Assembly (NCBI GenBank): GCA_016872875.1
Contig: VGYW01000527.1
Span: 1-5,386 of the forward strand
Direction: 5' to 3'
From: Planctomycetota bacterium
Lineage (GTDB): Bacteria; Planctomycetota; PUPC01; DSUN01
Length of the DNA: 5,386 nucleotides
In this document: positions 1 through 5,386 of the stretch, one piece after another
How the letters are laid out: every line of letters begins with the position of its first letter
Numbering within the stretch: the stretch's first letter is position 1
The notes under the pieces: generated by a model
What the model saw: only the letters and a program-made list of their open reading frames with translations
Told to the model about the DNA's origin: nothing
The model's database searches: none
Made by a program: the position numbers and the translations under genes

Positions 1-140
1 GGGGGACGCGGGATCCCAGGGCTCCCTTCGGTCGCCCTGGGCTACGGCTGGGTCGCCCGCGTCGGCGGGCTACAAGGCCCCGAGATGTGGGCAAAGATCA
101 GGGCGTTGCCCTGGGCTTTACCATGTCGCCCCCTTGGGGC
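1..140. repeat. Gene-free stretch with clustered GC-rich hairpins; candidate interspersed repeat
   Basis: No convincing gene lies in positions 1-174. Several short inverted repeats follow one another: CCCAGGGC at 15-22 with GCCCTGGG at 34-41; GCCCGC at 55-60 with GCGGGC at 65-70; CAGGGC at 99-104 with GCCCTG at 108-113; and GCCCC at 128-132 with GGGGC at 136-140. This density of small stems looks like a composite interspersed repeat, possibly cut off at the left edge of the window. It lies just downstream of the nrdJ stop codon, so transcripts of that gene would run into it and the stems might help to end transcription or protect the RNA 3' end. There is no T-run typical of an intrinsic terminator. 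The repeat identity is inferred; only the stems are seen. Confidence 0.45.
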
Positions 141-174
141 TGCGGAATGCACCTACAATCCCGGCGCGCACTCG

Positions 175-2307
175 TTAGGGGAGGCCCGGATCATCGTCCT
201 TGAGCGGCTTGCAGCGGGTGCAGGCATCTTCGTCGAGGGCGAGGACCTGGCCCGCCGCAGAGCCGTAGCGGTAGACGGTGGTGCCCTTGCAGCGGAGCTT
301 CCAGGCGAGCTCGTAGATGTGGCGGACGTCGGCTGGGGCGGCGGTCTGCGGTAAGTTACAGGTCTTGGAGACCGCGTTGTCGGTGTGGCGCTGGAAGGCG
401 GCCTGGAGCTTCACGTGCCACTCGGGCGCGATGTCGAAGGCGGTGGGGAAGATGCGCTGGGCGTGCTCGGGCACGGCCGCGAGGCCGCGGCAGGAGCCGC
501 GGCGGGCGATCTCGCGGATCAGGTCGTCGCTGTAGAAGCCGCCCTGTTCCGCCGCCTCTCTGAAGAGGGCGTTCTCCTCGATGAGCGTGGCGCCATCGAG
601 GACGTGGCGCACGTATGAGAGCGCGAAGAGCGGCTCGATGCCGCTCGAGCACCCCGCGATGATGCTGATGGTGCCGGTGGGGGCCACGGTGGTGCAGGTG
701 GCGTTGCGGAGCGCCTTGAAGCCGCGGGCGGGCCAGACGCTTCGCTCGAAGTTGGGGAATGAGCCGCGCTGCTCGGCGAGTTGCGCCGAGGCCCTGTGGG
801 CCTCGGCGGTGATGAAGGCCATTATACGCTCGGCGAGGGCGGTTGCCTCGTCGCTGTCGTAGGGGATGCCGAGCAGGATGAGTGCCTCGGCGAAGCCCAT
901 CACGCCCAGGCCGATCTTCCGGTTCGCCCGCGTGAGGGCGGTGATCGCCTCAAGCGGATAACGGGAGGCGTCCACAATGTTGTCGAGAAAATGAACCGCC
1001 TTGCGAACCGTGTCGGCCAGGCGCTCCCAGTCGAGCTCACGATCGTCAACCATCGCGGCGAGGTTGACGGAGCCGAGGTTGCAGGCCTCATAGGGCAGGA
1101 GCGGCTGCTCGCCGCAGGGGTTGGTGGCCTCGATGGCGCCGACGGCGGGGGTGGGGTTGTGGCGGTTGATCTCGTCGAGGAAGACCAGGCCGGGGTCGCC
1201 GCAGCGCCAGGCGGACGTTGCGATGAGGTCGAGCATCTCGCGCGCGTTGCGCCGCCCGACGGCTTCGGTGGAACGCGGGTTCACAAGGGGATAGTCCTCG
1301 CCTTTCGCGGCGGCCCCCATGAAGGCGTCGGTGACGGCGACGGAGAGGTTGAAGTTCCGCAGCGTCGTGCCATCGAGCTTGGCGGTGACGAACTCCACGA
1401 TGTCGGGGTGGTCAACGCGGAGGATGCCCATGTTGGCCCCGCGGCGCCGGCCGCCCTGCTTGATCGTGTTCGTCGTCTCGTCGTAGACGTGCATGAAGGA
1501 GACCGGGCCTGAGGCGACGCCGCCGGTGGAGCGAACGATGTCGCCTTTCGGCCGGAGCCTTGAGAATGAGAAGCCCGTGCCGCCGCCCGACTGATGGATG
1601 ATGGCCATGTCGCGCACGGCATTGAAGATCTCGGGCAGCGAGTCGCCCACGGGCAGGACGAAGCAGGCAGCGAGCTGCCCGAGCTCCGTGCCCGCGTTCA
1701 TCAGGGTGGGCGAGTTGGGCAGGAACTCCAGCCGAACCATCATCTCGAGGAACTCGTGCTCGGTGCGCTCGACGTCGCTCTGTGTGGCACAGCGGCCCCC
1801 CGCTGTGGGCATTGAGGAATCACAGCCGAGGGCGGCTGTGCCACAAGCCGGGTAGTTGGCGTCGGGTGCGGCAACGGCGCGAGCGACGCGGACGAACATC
1901 TCGTGCGGCGTTTCGGCCACCTCGCCGCGCTCGTTCCGCAGCAGGTAGCGGCGTTCGAGCACCTGGGTGGCGTTGATGGGCAGCTTGAGGTCGTCGGCCA
2001 CGCCGAGGAGGCGCTTGACGCGGCGCAGGTCGGCCCGCCGCTGGCGGTAGAGGATATAGGCTTTCGCGAGGTCGGCGCGGCCCGCCCGCACGAGCACCTG
2101 CTCGACGGCGTCCTGAATCTCCTCCACGCCTGGCCGCTGGCGAAGGCGCGCGACGACCCGCCCCGTGCAGCGTTCCGCGAAGGCGGCGTCCGGCTTGCCC
2201 ACCGCGCGCTGGGCCTTCAGGATGGCGGCTGTGATCTTCCGCGCATCGAACGCCTCCACCCGCCCGTTGCGCTTCACAACCTGGGTCGGCAGCTTCTTCC
2301 GTGCCAT
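175..2307 (-). CDS. nrdJ: Class II (adenosylcobalamin-dependent) ribonucleoside-diphosphate reductase
   Basis: This 710-residue enzyme reduces ribonucleotides to deoxyribonucleotides in the cytoplasm, using adenosylcobalamin to make the thiyl radical, so it needs no oxygen and no separate radical subunit. Residues about 7-93 form an ATP-cone, the usual allosteric activity domain. The catalytic barrel follows, with FLPNSPTLMNAG at 195-206. C215 (in AACFVLPV) and C409 (in EACNLGS) match the redox cysteine pair. NPCGEQ at 396-401 gives N396, radical-site C398 and E400, and APTGTIS at 542-548 is the phosphate-binding loop. VYRYGS at 678-683 and a terminal CTRC (C696, C699) match the tail that re-reduces the active site. 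The ATG at 2307 is chosen because AGGAGG lies six bases upstream and the ATP-cone starts right after it; upstream in-frame ATGs would translate the Shine-Dalgarno and low-complexity DNA. Residues 155-175 are encoded by a palindromic repeat and look like an insertion. The reading frame is otherwise intact. Confidence 0.96.
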   Translation of the reverse strand: MARKKLPTQVVKRNGRVEAFDARKITAAILKAQRAVGKPDAAFAERCTGRVVARLRQRPGVEEIQDAVEQVLVRAGRADLAKAYILYRQRRADLRRVKRLLGVADDLKLPINATQVLERRYLLRNERGEVAETPHEMFVRVARAVAAPDANYPACGTAALGCDSSMPTAGGRCATQSDVERTEHEFLEMMVRLEFLPNSPTLMNAGTELGQLAACFVLPVGDSLPEIFNAVRDMAIIHQSGGGTGFSFSRLRPKGDIVRSTGGVASGPVSFMHVYDETTNTIKQGGRRRGANMGILRVDHPDIVEFVTAKLDGTTLRNFNLSVAVTDAFMGAAAKGEDYPLVNPRSTEAVGRRNAREMLDLIATSAWRCGDPGLVFLDEINRHNPTPAVGAIEATNPCGEQPLLPYEACNLGSVNLAAMVDDRELDWERLADTVRKAVHFLDNIVDASRYPLEAITALTRANRKIGLGVMGFAEALILLGIPYDSDEATALAERIMAFITAEAHRASAQLAEQRGSFPNFERSVWPARGFKALRNATCTTVAPTGTISIIAGCSSGIEPLFALSYVRHVLDGATLIEENALFREAAEQGGFYSDDLIREIARRGSCRGLAAVPEHAQRIFPTAFDIAPEWHVKLQAAFQRHTDNAVSKTCNLPQTAAPADVRHIYELAWKLRCKGTTVYRYGSAAGQVLALDEDACTRCKPLKDDDPGLP
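1783..1845. repeat. Double-hairpin palindromic element inserted in frame within nrdJ
   Basis: The outer ends are a perfect 11-base inverted repeat: TGTGGCACAGC at 1783-1793 and GCTGTGCCACA at 1835-1845. Inside are two hairpins, each with an 8-base stem and a 4-base loop: CACAGCGG 1788-1795 with CCGCTGTG 1800-1807, and CACAGCCG 1821-1828 with CGGCTGTG 1833-1840. The element is 63 bases long and, read on the minus strand, fills exactly codons 155-175 of nrdJ. It encodes a Cys/Gly/Ala-rich stretch starting CGTAALGC that I do not recognise from class II reductases. It sits between the N-terminal helices and the FLPNSPTLMNAG motif, in what is probably a surface loop. The outer GTGGCACAG/GTGCCAC sequence recurs in the intergenic element at 4112-4173, which supports one repeat family. 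Confidence 0.8.
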
Positions 2308-2313
2308 GCCTCT

Positions 2314-2319
2314 CCTCCT
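2314..2319 (-). promoter_or_regulatory. Shine-Dalgarno sequence fixing the nrdJ start
   Basis: On the minus strand this reads AGGAGG, a full match to the anti-Shine-Dalgarno core, with six bases (AGAGGC) before the ATG at 2307. It decides the start: the longer in-frame options, including an ATG about eight codons upstream and one at 2487, would place this site inside the coding sequence. Confidence 0.85.
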
Positions 2320-2333
2320 CTCCTCTACCATAT

Positions 2334-2362
2334 ATTCTACGCGGCGGCGGCAACGAACGCAA
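2334..2362 (-). promoter_or_regulatory. Candidate sigma-70-type promoter for nrdJ
   Basis: On the minus strand TAGAAT (2339 down to 2334) matches five of six bases of the -10 consensus. TTGCGT (2362 down to 2357) lies 17 bases upstream and shares only the TTG of the -35 consensus. The predicted transcript would start near 2327, leaving a 5' leader of about 20 bases. That leaves no room for a cobalamin riboswitch between promoter and start codon. The -10 is good but the -35 is weak. Confidence 0.5.
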
Positions 2363-2369
2363 CCGATGG

Positions 2370-2493
2370 GGATGAATGGATGGGTGGATGGGTGAAGGCA
2401 GTGAGAGTGAGAGGGAAAGGGAGAGGGAAAGGGGAAGAAAGGAGCGATCCCATCTGGGCTTCCCTTTCGCTTTCCCTCCACCCTCATTCATCC
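2370..2493. repeat. Purine-rich imperfect inverted repeat with tandem repeats, between divergent genes
   Basis: The left arm is purine-rich and the right arm pyrimidine-rich. Pairing segments are GGATGAATG 2370-2378 with CATTCATCC 2485-2493, GGGTGG 2382-2387 with CCACCC 2478-2483, GAGGGAAAG 2423-2431 with CTTTCCCTC 2470-2478 (sharing base 2478 with the previous stem), and GGGAAG 2432-2437 with CTTCCC 2459-2464. The left arm also holds two tandem pairs: GGATGGGT at 2378-2385 and 2386-2393, and GAGAGGGAAAGG at 2409-2420 and 2421-2432. The element lies between the two proposed divergent promoters, so it would mostly not be transcribed if those promoters are right. It could be an interspersed repeat or a site that takes an unusual DNA form. 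No protein-binding site is recognised. Confidence 0.65.
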
Positions 2494-2513
2494 GAGCATC
2501 CACTCATCCTCGC

Positions 2514-2541
2514 TTGACACACACAGCCGGCCTCATAGAAT
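2514..2541 (+). promoter_or_regulatory. Sigma-70-type promoter for the MBL gene
   Basis: A perfect TTGACA at 2514-2519 is followed after 16 bases by TAGAAT at 2536-2541, five of six bases of the -10 consensus. Transcription would start around 2548, about 15 bases before the ATG at 2563, leaving just enough leader for the Shine-Dalgarno AAAGGAG at 2553-2559. It may drive all three plus-strand genes, since I see no comparable promoter before the next two. Confidence 0.7.
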
Positions 2542-2562
2542 AGGCGCCACTGAAAGGAGACC

Positions 2563-3393
2563 ATGGGCAAGGCTTCGGGCGATTGCATCAGGTTCCTGGG
2601 CACCGCGGGCGCGCGGTTCGTGATGATCACCCAGCGGCGCAGCTCGGCCGGCGTGCTCTACTGCATCGGCGGCTTCAGGCTCCTGGTGGACCCCGGCCCG
2701 GGCTGCCTGGTCCGCTGCCACGCGAGCAGGCCGAAGGTGGACCCCTCGAAGCTCGACGCCGTGTTCCTCAGCCACAGCCACCTCGACCACTCGGGCGACG
2801 TCAACGTGATGCTTGAGGCGATTACGGAAGGGGGGCACAAGAGACGCGGCACGCTCTTCGCTCCCGCCGAGGCCCTGGAGGGCGACCCGGTGGTCTTCCG
2901 CTACGTGCGCGACTACGTGGGCAGGATCGAGGCCCTGGGCGCGGGGAAGTCGTGGGAGCTGGCCCCCGGCCTCACCCTCTCAACCCCCATCCGCCACCTC
3001 CACACTGGCGAGACCTATGGCCTGCGACTCGAAACCCCCAGGCTGCGCATCAGCCACGTGGCCGACACCTCTTACTTCCCAGAGCTCGCCGCCGCGTACG
3101 CCCCGTGCGACGTCCTGGTCGTCCACATGGTCCTCTTCCAGGTTGACGCCGAGCGGAAGAGGCGCATCCTGCACCTGGACGTGGCCGACGCGACGCGGCT
3201 CATCAGCGAAGTGCGCCCACGGGTTGCCATCATCACCCACTTCGGCATGAACGTCCTCCAGGCGAAGCCCTGGGAGGTCGCGGCCAAGATGAGTGAGGAG
3301 GCGGGGGTGAGCGTCCTGGACGCAAGAGATGGGATGACATTCGGTCTGGACGAGTTGGCGGATGGACCAGGACGCGTGACCCGTGACGCGTGA
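2563..3393 (+). CDS. MBL-fold metallohydrolase, substrate unknown
   Basis: This 276-residue cytoplasmic protein has the metallo-beta-lactamase fold and probably hydrolyses an ester or phosphodiester bond with two metal ions. LSHSHLDHSGD carries the HxHxDH motif at H71, H73, D75 and H76. Further likely ligands are H145 or H147 (RHLHTGE), D168 (HVADTSYF) and H226 (ITHFGMN). The N-terminal FLGTAGARF and LVDPGPGCLV at 41-50 are typical of an RNase Z/PhnP-like branch found in archaea and anaerobic bacteria. There is no signal peptide or membrane segment. The start is supported by AAAGGAG three bases upstream and by the nearby promoter. The last five residues (VTRDA) and the stop lie in the arm of a large palindrome, so the C-terminus was probably changed by that element. 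The family is clear; the substrate is not, and neither the flavin reductase nor the kinase neighbour settles it. Confidence 0.9.
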   Translation: MGKASGDCIRFLGTAGARFVMITQRRSSAGVLYCIGGFRLLVDPGPGCLVRCHASRPKVDPSKLDAVFLSHSHLDHSGDVNVMLEAITEGGHKRRGTLFAPAEALEGDPVVFRYVRDYVGRIEALGAGKSWELAPGLTLSTPIRHLHTGETYGLRLETPRLRISHVADTSYFPELAAAYAPCDVLVVHMVLFQVDAERKRRILHLDVADATRLISEVRPRVAIITHFGMNVLQAKPWEVAAKMSEEAGVSVLDARDGMTFGLDELADGPGRVTRDA

Positions 3394-3521
3394 AGGAGAA
3401 AGCCACGAGCGGCGAGATACGAGCTTCGAGCCTGAAACAGGAGACCCAGCGGTTGTCCTCGCAGGCTCGCGGCTCGTAGCTCGAAGCTCGCAGCTTCTTC
3501 CTCACGCGTCACGGGTCACGC
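3374..3521. repeat. 148-base palindrome overlapping the end of the MBL gene
   Basis: The outer arms are perfectly complementary over 20 bases: 3374-3393, beginning GCGTGACCCGTG, and 3502-3521, ending CACGGGTCACGC. Pairing continues imperfectly inward: 3395-3400 with 3495-3500, then a run ending in CGAGCCTG at 3427-3434 with CAGGCTCG at 3462-3469. The loop is about 27 bases (3435-3461). The inner arms are built from degenerate CGAGC/GCTCG units. GACGCGTGA also occurs as a direct repeat at 3371-3379 and 3385-3393. The left arm encodes the last five residues and stop codon of the MBL protein. It fills nearly the whole gap to the flavin reductase gene, and its RNA could form a long hairpin that partly separates expression of the two genes. 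It shows no T-run and no transposase. Confidence 0.88.
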
Positions 3522-3549
3522 ACCACTTGCTCAAAGGAGAAAAGCGCCG

Positions 3550-4086
3550 ATGCCGAAGAAGAGCGTTGCATACACGGATTACCTTCAGGAGACCATTGCC
3601 GCGCTCTCTGACCCCGGCTGCCTGCTGGTGTCGCGGGGGAAGGACGAGACGCTCAACGCAATGACCATCGGCTGGGGCACGATCGGCGTCATCTGGGGGC
3701 GGCCAGTCTTCGTCGTGCTCGTGCGGCCATCCCGCTACACCTGGAGGCTGCTGGAGGAGAACGGCGATTTCACGGTGAACGTGCCGCCGCCTGAGTTGCG
3801 CAAGGCGGTGGGCTTCTGCGGCTCCAAGTCGCGCCGCAACCACGACAAGTTCGCCGAGACCGGCCTCACCCCCGTCCCCGGCCACCACGTGAAGGCCCCC
3901 ATCATCGAAGAGTGCGTCATCGCCTACGAATGCCGCACCATCCACAGGAACCAGGTTGCGCCCGACGCCCTCGCCAAGGCCGTGGTGAAGGACTGCTATC
4001 TTTCGGGCGACTTCCACACGATCTACTACGGCCAGATCCTCGGCGTCCTCGCCGACGAGGACGCTCGCGAGAGGCTCGGAGGGTAA
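3550..4086 (+). CDS. Flavin reductase-like, FMN-binding split-barrel protein
   Basis: This 178-residue cytoplasmic protein belongs to the flavin reductase-like family (PF01613 type), which binds FMN in a split barrel and passes electrons from NAD(P)H or another donor to flavin or a partner protein; flavoredoxins of anaerobes belong here. Visible family features are an N-terminal helix, the NAMTIGWG strand at 36-43, RPSRYTW at 59-65 (usual flavin phosphate contact region) and FTVNVP at 74-79. A later SGDFHTIYYGQILGV segment (about 152-166) matches the common barrel end. The length fits a stand-alone single-domain member. The start has AAAGGAG upstream with about ten bases of spacing. It follows the MBL gene after 156 bases of mostly palindrome and precedes the kinase by 118 bases. 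Its electron partner cannot be told from this window; a two-component monooxygenase reductase is possible, but no oxygenase is present here. Confidence 0.92.
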   Translation: MPKKSVAYTDYLQETIAALSDPGCLLVSRGKDETLNAMTIGWGTIGVIWGRPVFVVLVRPSRYTWRLLEENGDFTVNVPPPELRKAVGFCGSKSRRNHDKFAETGLTPVPGHHVKAPIIEECVIAYECRTIHRNQVAPDALAKAVVKDCYLSGDFHTIYYGQILGVLADEDARERLGG

Positions 4087-4111
4087 GATGTAGTTCCAGG
4101 AGCGAGGAAGA

Positions 4112-4173
4112 CACGGGCAAGATGCCCGTGCCACCAATCCTGGGGCGATGGTGGCACAGGCTTCCAGCCTGTG
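4112..4173. repeat. Intergenic double-hairpin repeat upstream of the fuculokinase
   Basis: Two 8-base stems with 3-base loops flank an inner inverted repeat: CACGGGCA 4112-4119 with TGCCCGTG 4123-4130, and CACAGGCT 4155-4162 with AGCCTGTG 4166-4173. Between them GTGCCACC 4128-4135 pairs with GGTGGCAC 4150-4157, so alternative folds compete. The GTGGCACAG core at 4151-4159 also occurs in the element inside nrdJ (1784-1792), which points to one family. It ends about 20 bases before the kinase Shine-Dalgarno, so it could affect message stability or translation. It has no T-run, so it is not a typical terminator. Confidence 0.75.
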
Positions 4174-4204
4174 GCGGTCGCATGGCAGACTCAGGAGACA
4201 GGGC

Positions 4205-5386
4205 ATGCCTCGTCGCGTTGTCATCGTGATGGACTGCGGTTCCACGACTACGCGCGTCGTGGCGGTTGACCAGAGCGGCAGACTCATCACCCAGGCAGGC
4301 GCTCGGAGCGGCCCGGTGCCGCAGCCGCACGGGGATAAGGGCTGGCTGGTGTGGGACCTCGATGCGCTCTGGAAGAAGCTCGGCCGCCTCTCGAAGGAGG
4401 TGTGCGCGAAGATCAGGCCGCAGGACATCGCGGCTGTCACCATCACCACCTGGGGCGCCGACGGCGCGCCTGTGGACGCCCAGGGACGCCTCACCTACCC
4501 CCCCATCTGCTGGCAGTGCCCCCGCACCCAGCCCACCGCGGCCGCGTTCACCACTTCCGCTCGTCCCCACGCTCCGCGTGGGGACGCAAGCGCGGACGCT
4601 CCGGCGTCCACCTATGGGATTTCCGCCTGGGATCTCTTCCGCACCACGGGCTACCAGGTTATCTCATTCAACACGCTCCTGCGGCTCATCTGGCTCCGCG
4701 AGAACGCGCCCAAGGCCCTCGACGATGCGCGGGCATGGATGATGATGGCCGGCCTCCTCAGCCACCGCCTCTGCGGCGAAATGTCAATTGACTACACGGG
4801 CGCCTCGACGATGATGGCGATGGACCTCGCCCGCCGCACCTGGTCGCCCAAGCTGCTCAAGCTGGCTGGCGTGGACGCCAGCTTCTTCCCCCGCTTTATC
4901 GAGTCGGGCGAGACAATCGGCACGGTCACGGCTGCGGCGAGCCGGGCGACAGGCATCCCTGCCGGCACGCCCGTCACGGCCGCGGGCCACGACACGCAAT
5001 TCGCCCCCATCGGCTCGGGCGCGCGCCCCGACGAGGCGATCCTCAGCTCCGGAACCTGGGAAATCCTCATGGCCCGCGTGCCAACCTTCAAGGCCAACAA
5101 AGCCGGCTTCGACGGCGGCCTCATCATCGAGGCCGACGCCCTCCCCGGCCTCTTCAACCCCCAACTCCTGATGATGGGCTCGGGCGTCCTCGAGTGGCTG
5201 GCGAAGCACTTCTATGCCGACGTAAACGGCACGCCGAAGCTCTATCCCACCATGATCGGCGAGGCGGCGTCCCTCGCCCCGGGCGCGGGCGGCGTGACCC
5301 TCATCCCCAGCTTCGTCGCCGGCACAGGCCCCACGAGGCGCTACGGCACCCTCGGCACACTCCTCGGCCTCACCATCTCCACCGAG
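4205..5386 (+). CDS. fucK: L-fuculokinase-like FGGY carbohydrate kinase (3' end outside window)
   Basis: The visible 394 residues form most of an FGGY sugar kinase, which phosphorylates L-fuculose (or a similar ketose such as L-rhamnulose) with ATP so that an aldolase can cleave it. The N-terminal VIVMDCGSTTTRVVAVD (7-22) is the first phosphate-binding motif. CWQCPRT at 102-108, the ISFNTLLRLIWL segment at 153-164, GHDTQFA at 261-267 (D263 the likely catalytic base) and LSSGTWEILM at 280-289 all resemble E. coli FucK as I remember it, more than xylulokinase or glycerol kinase. The family is about 470-480 residues, so roughly 80-90 residues of the second ATPase lobe lie beyond the window. The start has AGGAG at 4193-4197 with seven bases of spacing. 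Residues 120-135 come from a palindromic repeat and look inserted. No other fucose genes are visible. Substrate assignment is good but not certain. Confidence 0.9.
   Translation, partial: MPRRVVIVMDCGSTTTRVVAVDQSGRLITQAGARSGPVPQPHGDKGWLVWDLDALWKKLGRLSKEVCAKIRPQDIAAVTITTWGADGAPVDAQGRLTYPPICWQCPRTQPTAAAFTTSARPHAPRGDASADAPASTYGISAWDLFRTTGYQVISFNTLLRLIWLRENAPKALDDARAWMMMAGLLSHRLCGEMSIDYTGASTMMAMDLARRTWSPKLLKLAGVDASFFPRFIESGETIGTVTAAASRATGIPAGTPVTAAGHDTQFAPIGSGARPDEAILSSGTWEILMARVPTFKANKAGFDGGLIIEADALPGLFNPQLLMMGSGVLEWLAKHFYADVNGTPKLYPTMIGEAASLAPGAGGVTLIPSFVAGTGPTRRYGTLGTLLGLTISTE
4562..4609. repeat. Double-hairpin palindromic element inserted in frame within fucK
   Basis: The first hairpin has an 11-base perfect stem, CGTCCCCACGC 4562-4572 with GCGTGGGGACG 4576-4586, around a TCC loop. 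The second is GGACGC 4594-4599 with GCGTCC 4604-4609 around TCCG. The block is 48 bases, beginning exactly on a codon boundary, and encodes residues 120-135 (RPHAPRGDASADAPAS). In E. coli FucK, as I recall it, about 14 residues separate CPRT from the next ISA helix; here there are 30, so the excess of 16 matches the repeat length exactly. The sequence differs from the nrdJ insert, so it is a second repeat family. Confidence 0.78.

Noticed and set aside
781..1512. Long plus-strand open frame of 243 codons opposite nrdJ
   Set aside because: It is antisense to the well-conserved catalytic barrel of NrdJ, its protein has no recognisable motif, and such frames are expected in GC-rich DNA.
2331..2340. 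AT-rich patch resembling part of an NrdR box upstream of nrdJ
   Set aside because: Only one poor half-match is seen and there is no second box at the usual spacing. The patch is explained by the -10 element.
2308..2487. Sixty-residue N-terminal extension of NrdJ from an ATG at 2487
   Set aside because: It would translate the low-complexity inverted repeat, the proposed promoter and the AGGAGG site. The ATP-cone begins right after the ATG at 2307.
2308..2562. Cobalamin riboswitch upstream of the B12-dependent reductase
   Set aside because: The predicted leader is about 20 bases and I see no B12-box-like sequence in the gap.
3374..3521. CRISPR array or insertion sequence
   Set aside because: The repeats are inverted and degenerate, with no regular spacers and no transposase frame.
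4112..4130. Intrinsic terminator after the flavin reductase gene
   Set aside because: The stem is good but is followed by CCACCAATCC rather than a T-run, and it fits better as part of the composite repeat.
3502..4494. Minus-strand open frame of 330 codons across the flavin reductase and kinase start
   Set aside because: It runs antisense to two genes with clear family motifs and through two repeats, and its protein is low-complexity without a known fold.

Overview
The window is GC-rich bacterial chromosomal DNA. It holds four genes and an unusually dense set of short inverted-repeat elements, some between genes and two inside reading frames. The best guess at origin is a Planctomycetota-like or related environmental bacterium, probably with an anaerobic or facultative lifestyle. 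This is inference: it rests on the high GC, the cobalamin-dependent ribonucleotide reductase, the flavin reductase, and repeats such as the GTGGCACAG...CTGTGCCAC type, which I associate with such genomes. No 16S rRNA or other phylogenetic marker is present.

Layout, left to right. Positions 1-174 carry no gene but several GC-rich hairpins, downstream of the nrdJ stop codon. Positions 175-2307 (minus strand) encode a class II, adenosylcobalamin-dependent ribonucleotide reductase with an N-terminal ATP-cone and all expected catalytic cysteines. The 255-base gap at 2308-2562 is a divergent promoter region with a purine-rich imperfect inverted repeat in its middle. Three plus-strand genes follow: an MBL-fold metallohydrolase of unknown substrate (2563-3393), a flavin reductase-like FMN-binding protein (3550-4086), and an L-fuculokinase-like FGGY kinase (4205 to the window edge, partial). 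Each of the three has its own Shine-Dalgarno sequence, and the gaps between them (156 and 118 bases) are occupied mainly by inverted repeats.

The genes do not form one obvious pathway. NrdJ makes deoxyribonucleotides. The kinase phosphorylates L-fuculose or a similar ketose in fucose or rhamnose-type sugar catabolism. The flavin reductase-like and MBL proteins cannot be assigned a substrate. The plus-strand genes could be co-transcribed from the good sigma-70-type promoter at 2514-2541.

The most interesting signal is the repeats rather than a new gene system. A 63-base double-hairpin element lies in frame inside nrdJ and adds exactly 21 codons. A different 48-base double-hairpin element lies in frame inside the fuculokinase and adds 16 codons. 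A relative of the first element lies upstream of the kinase, and a 148-base palindrome supplies the last codons and stop of the MBL gene. Together they suggest mobile palindromic elements that enter, and are tolerated in, conserved genes.
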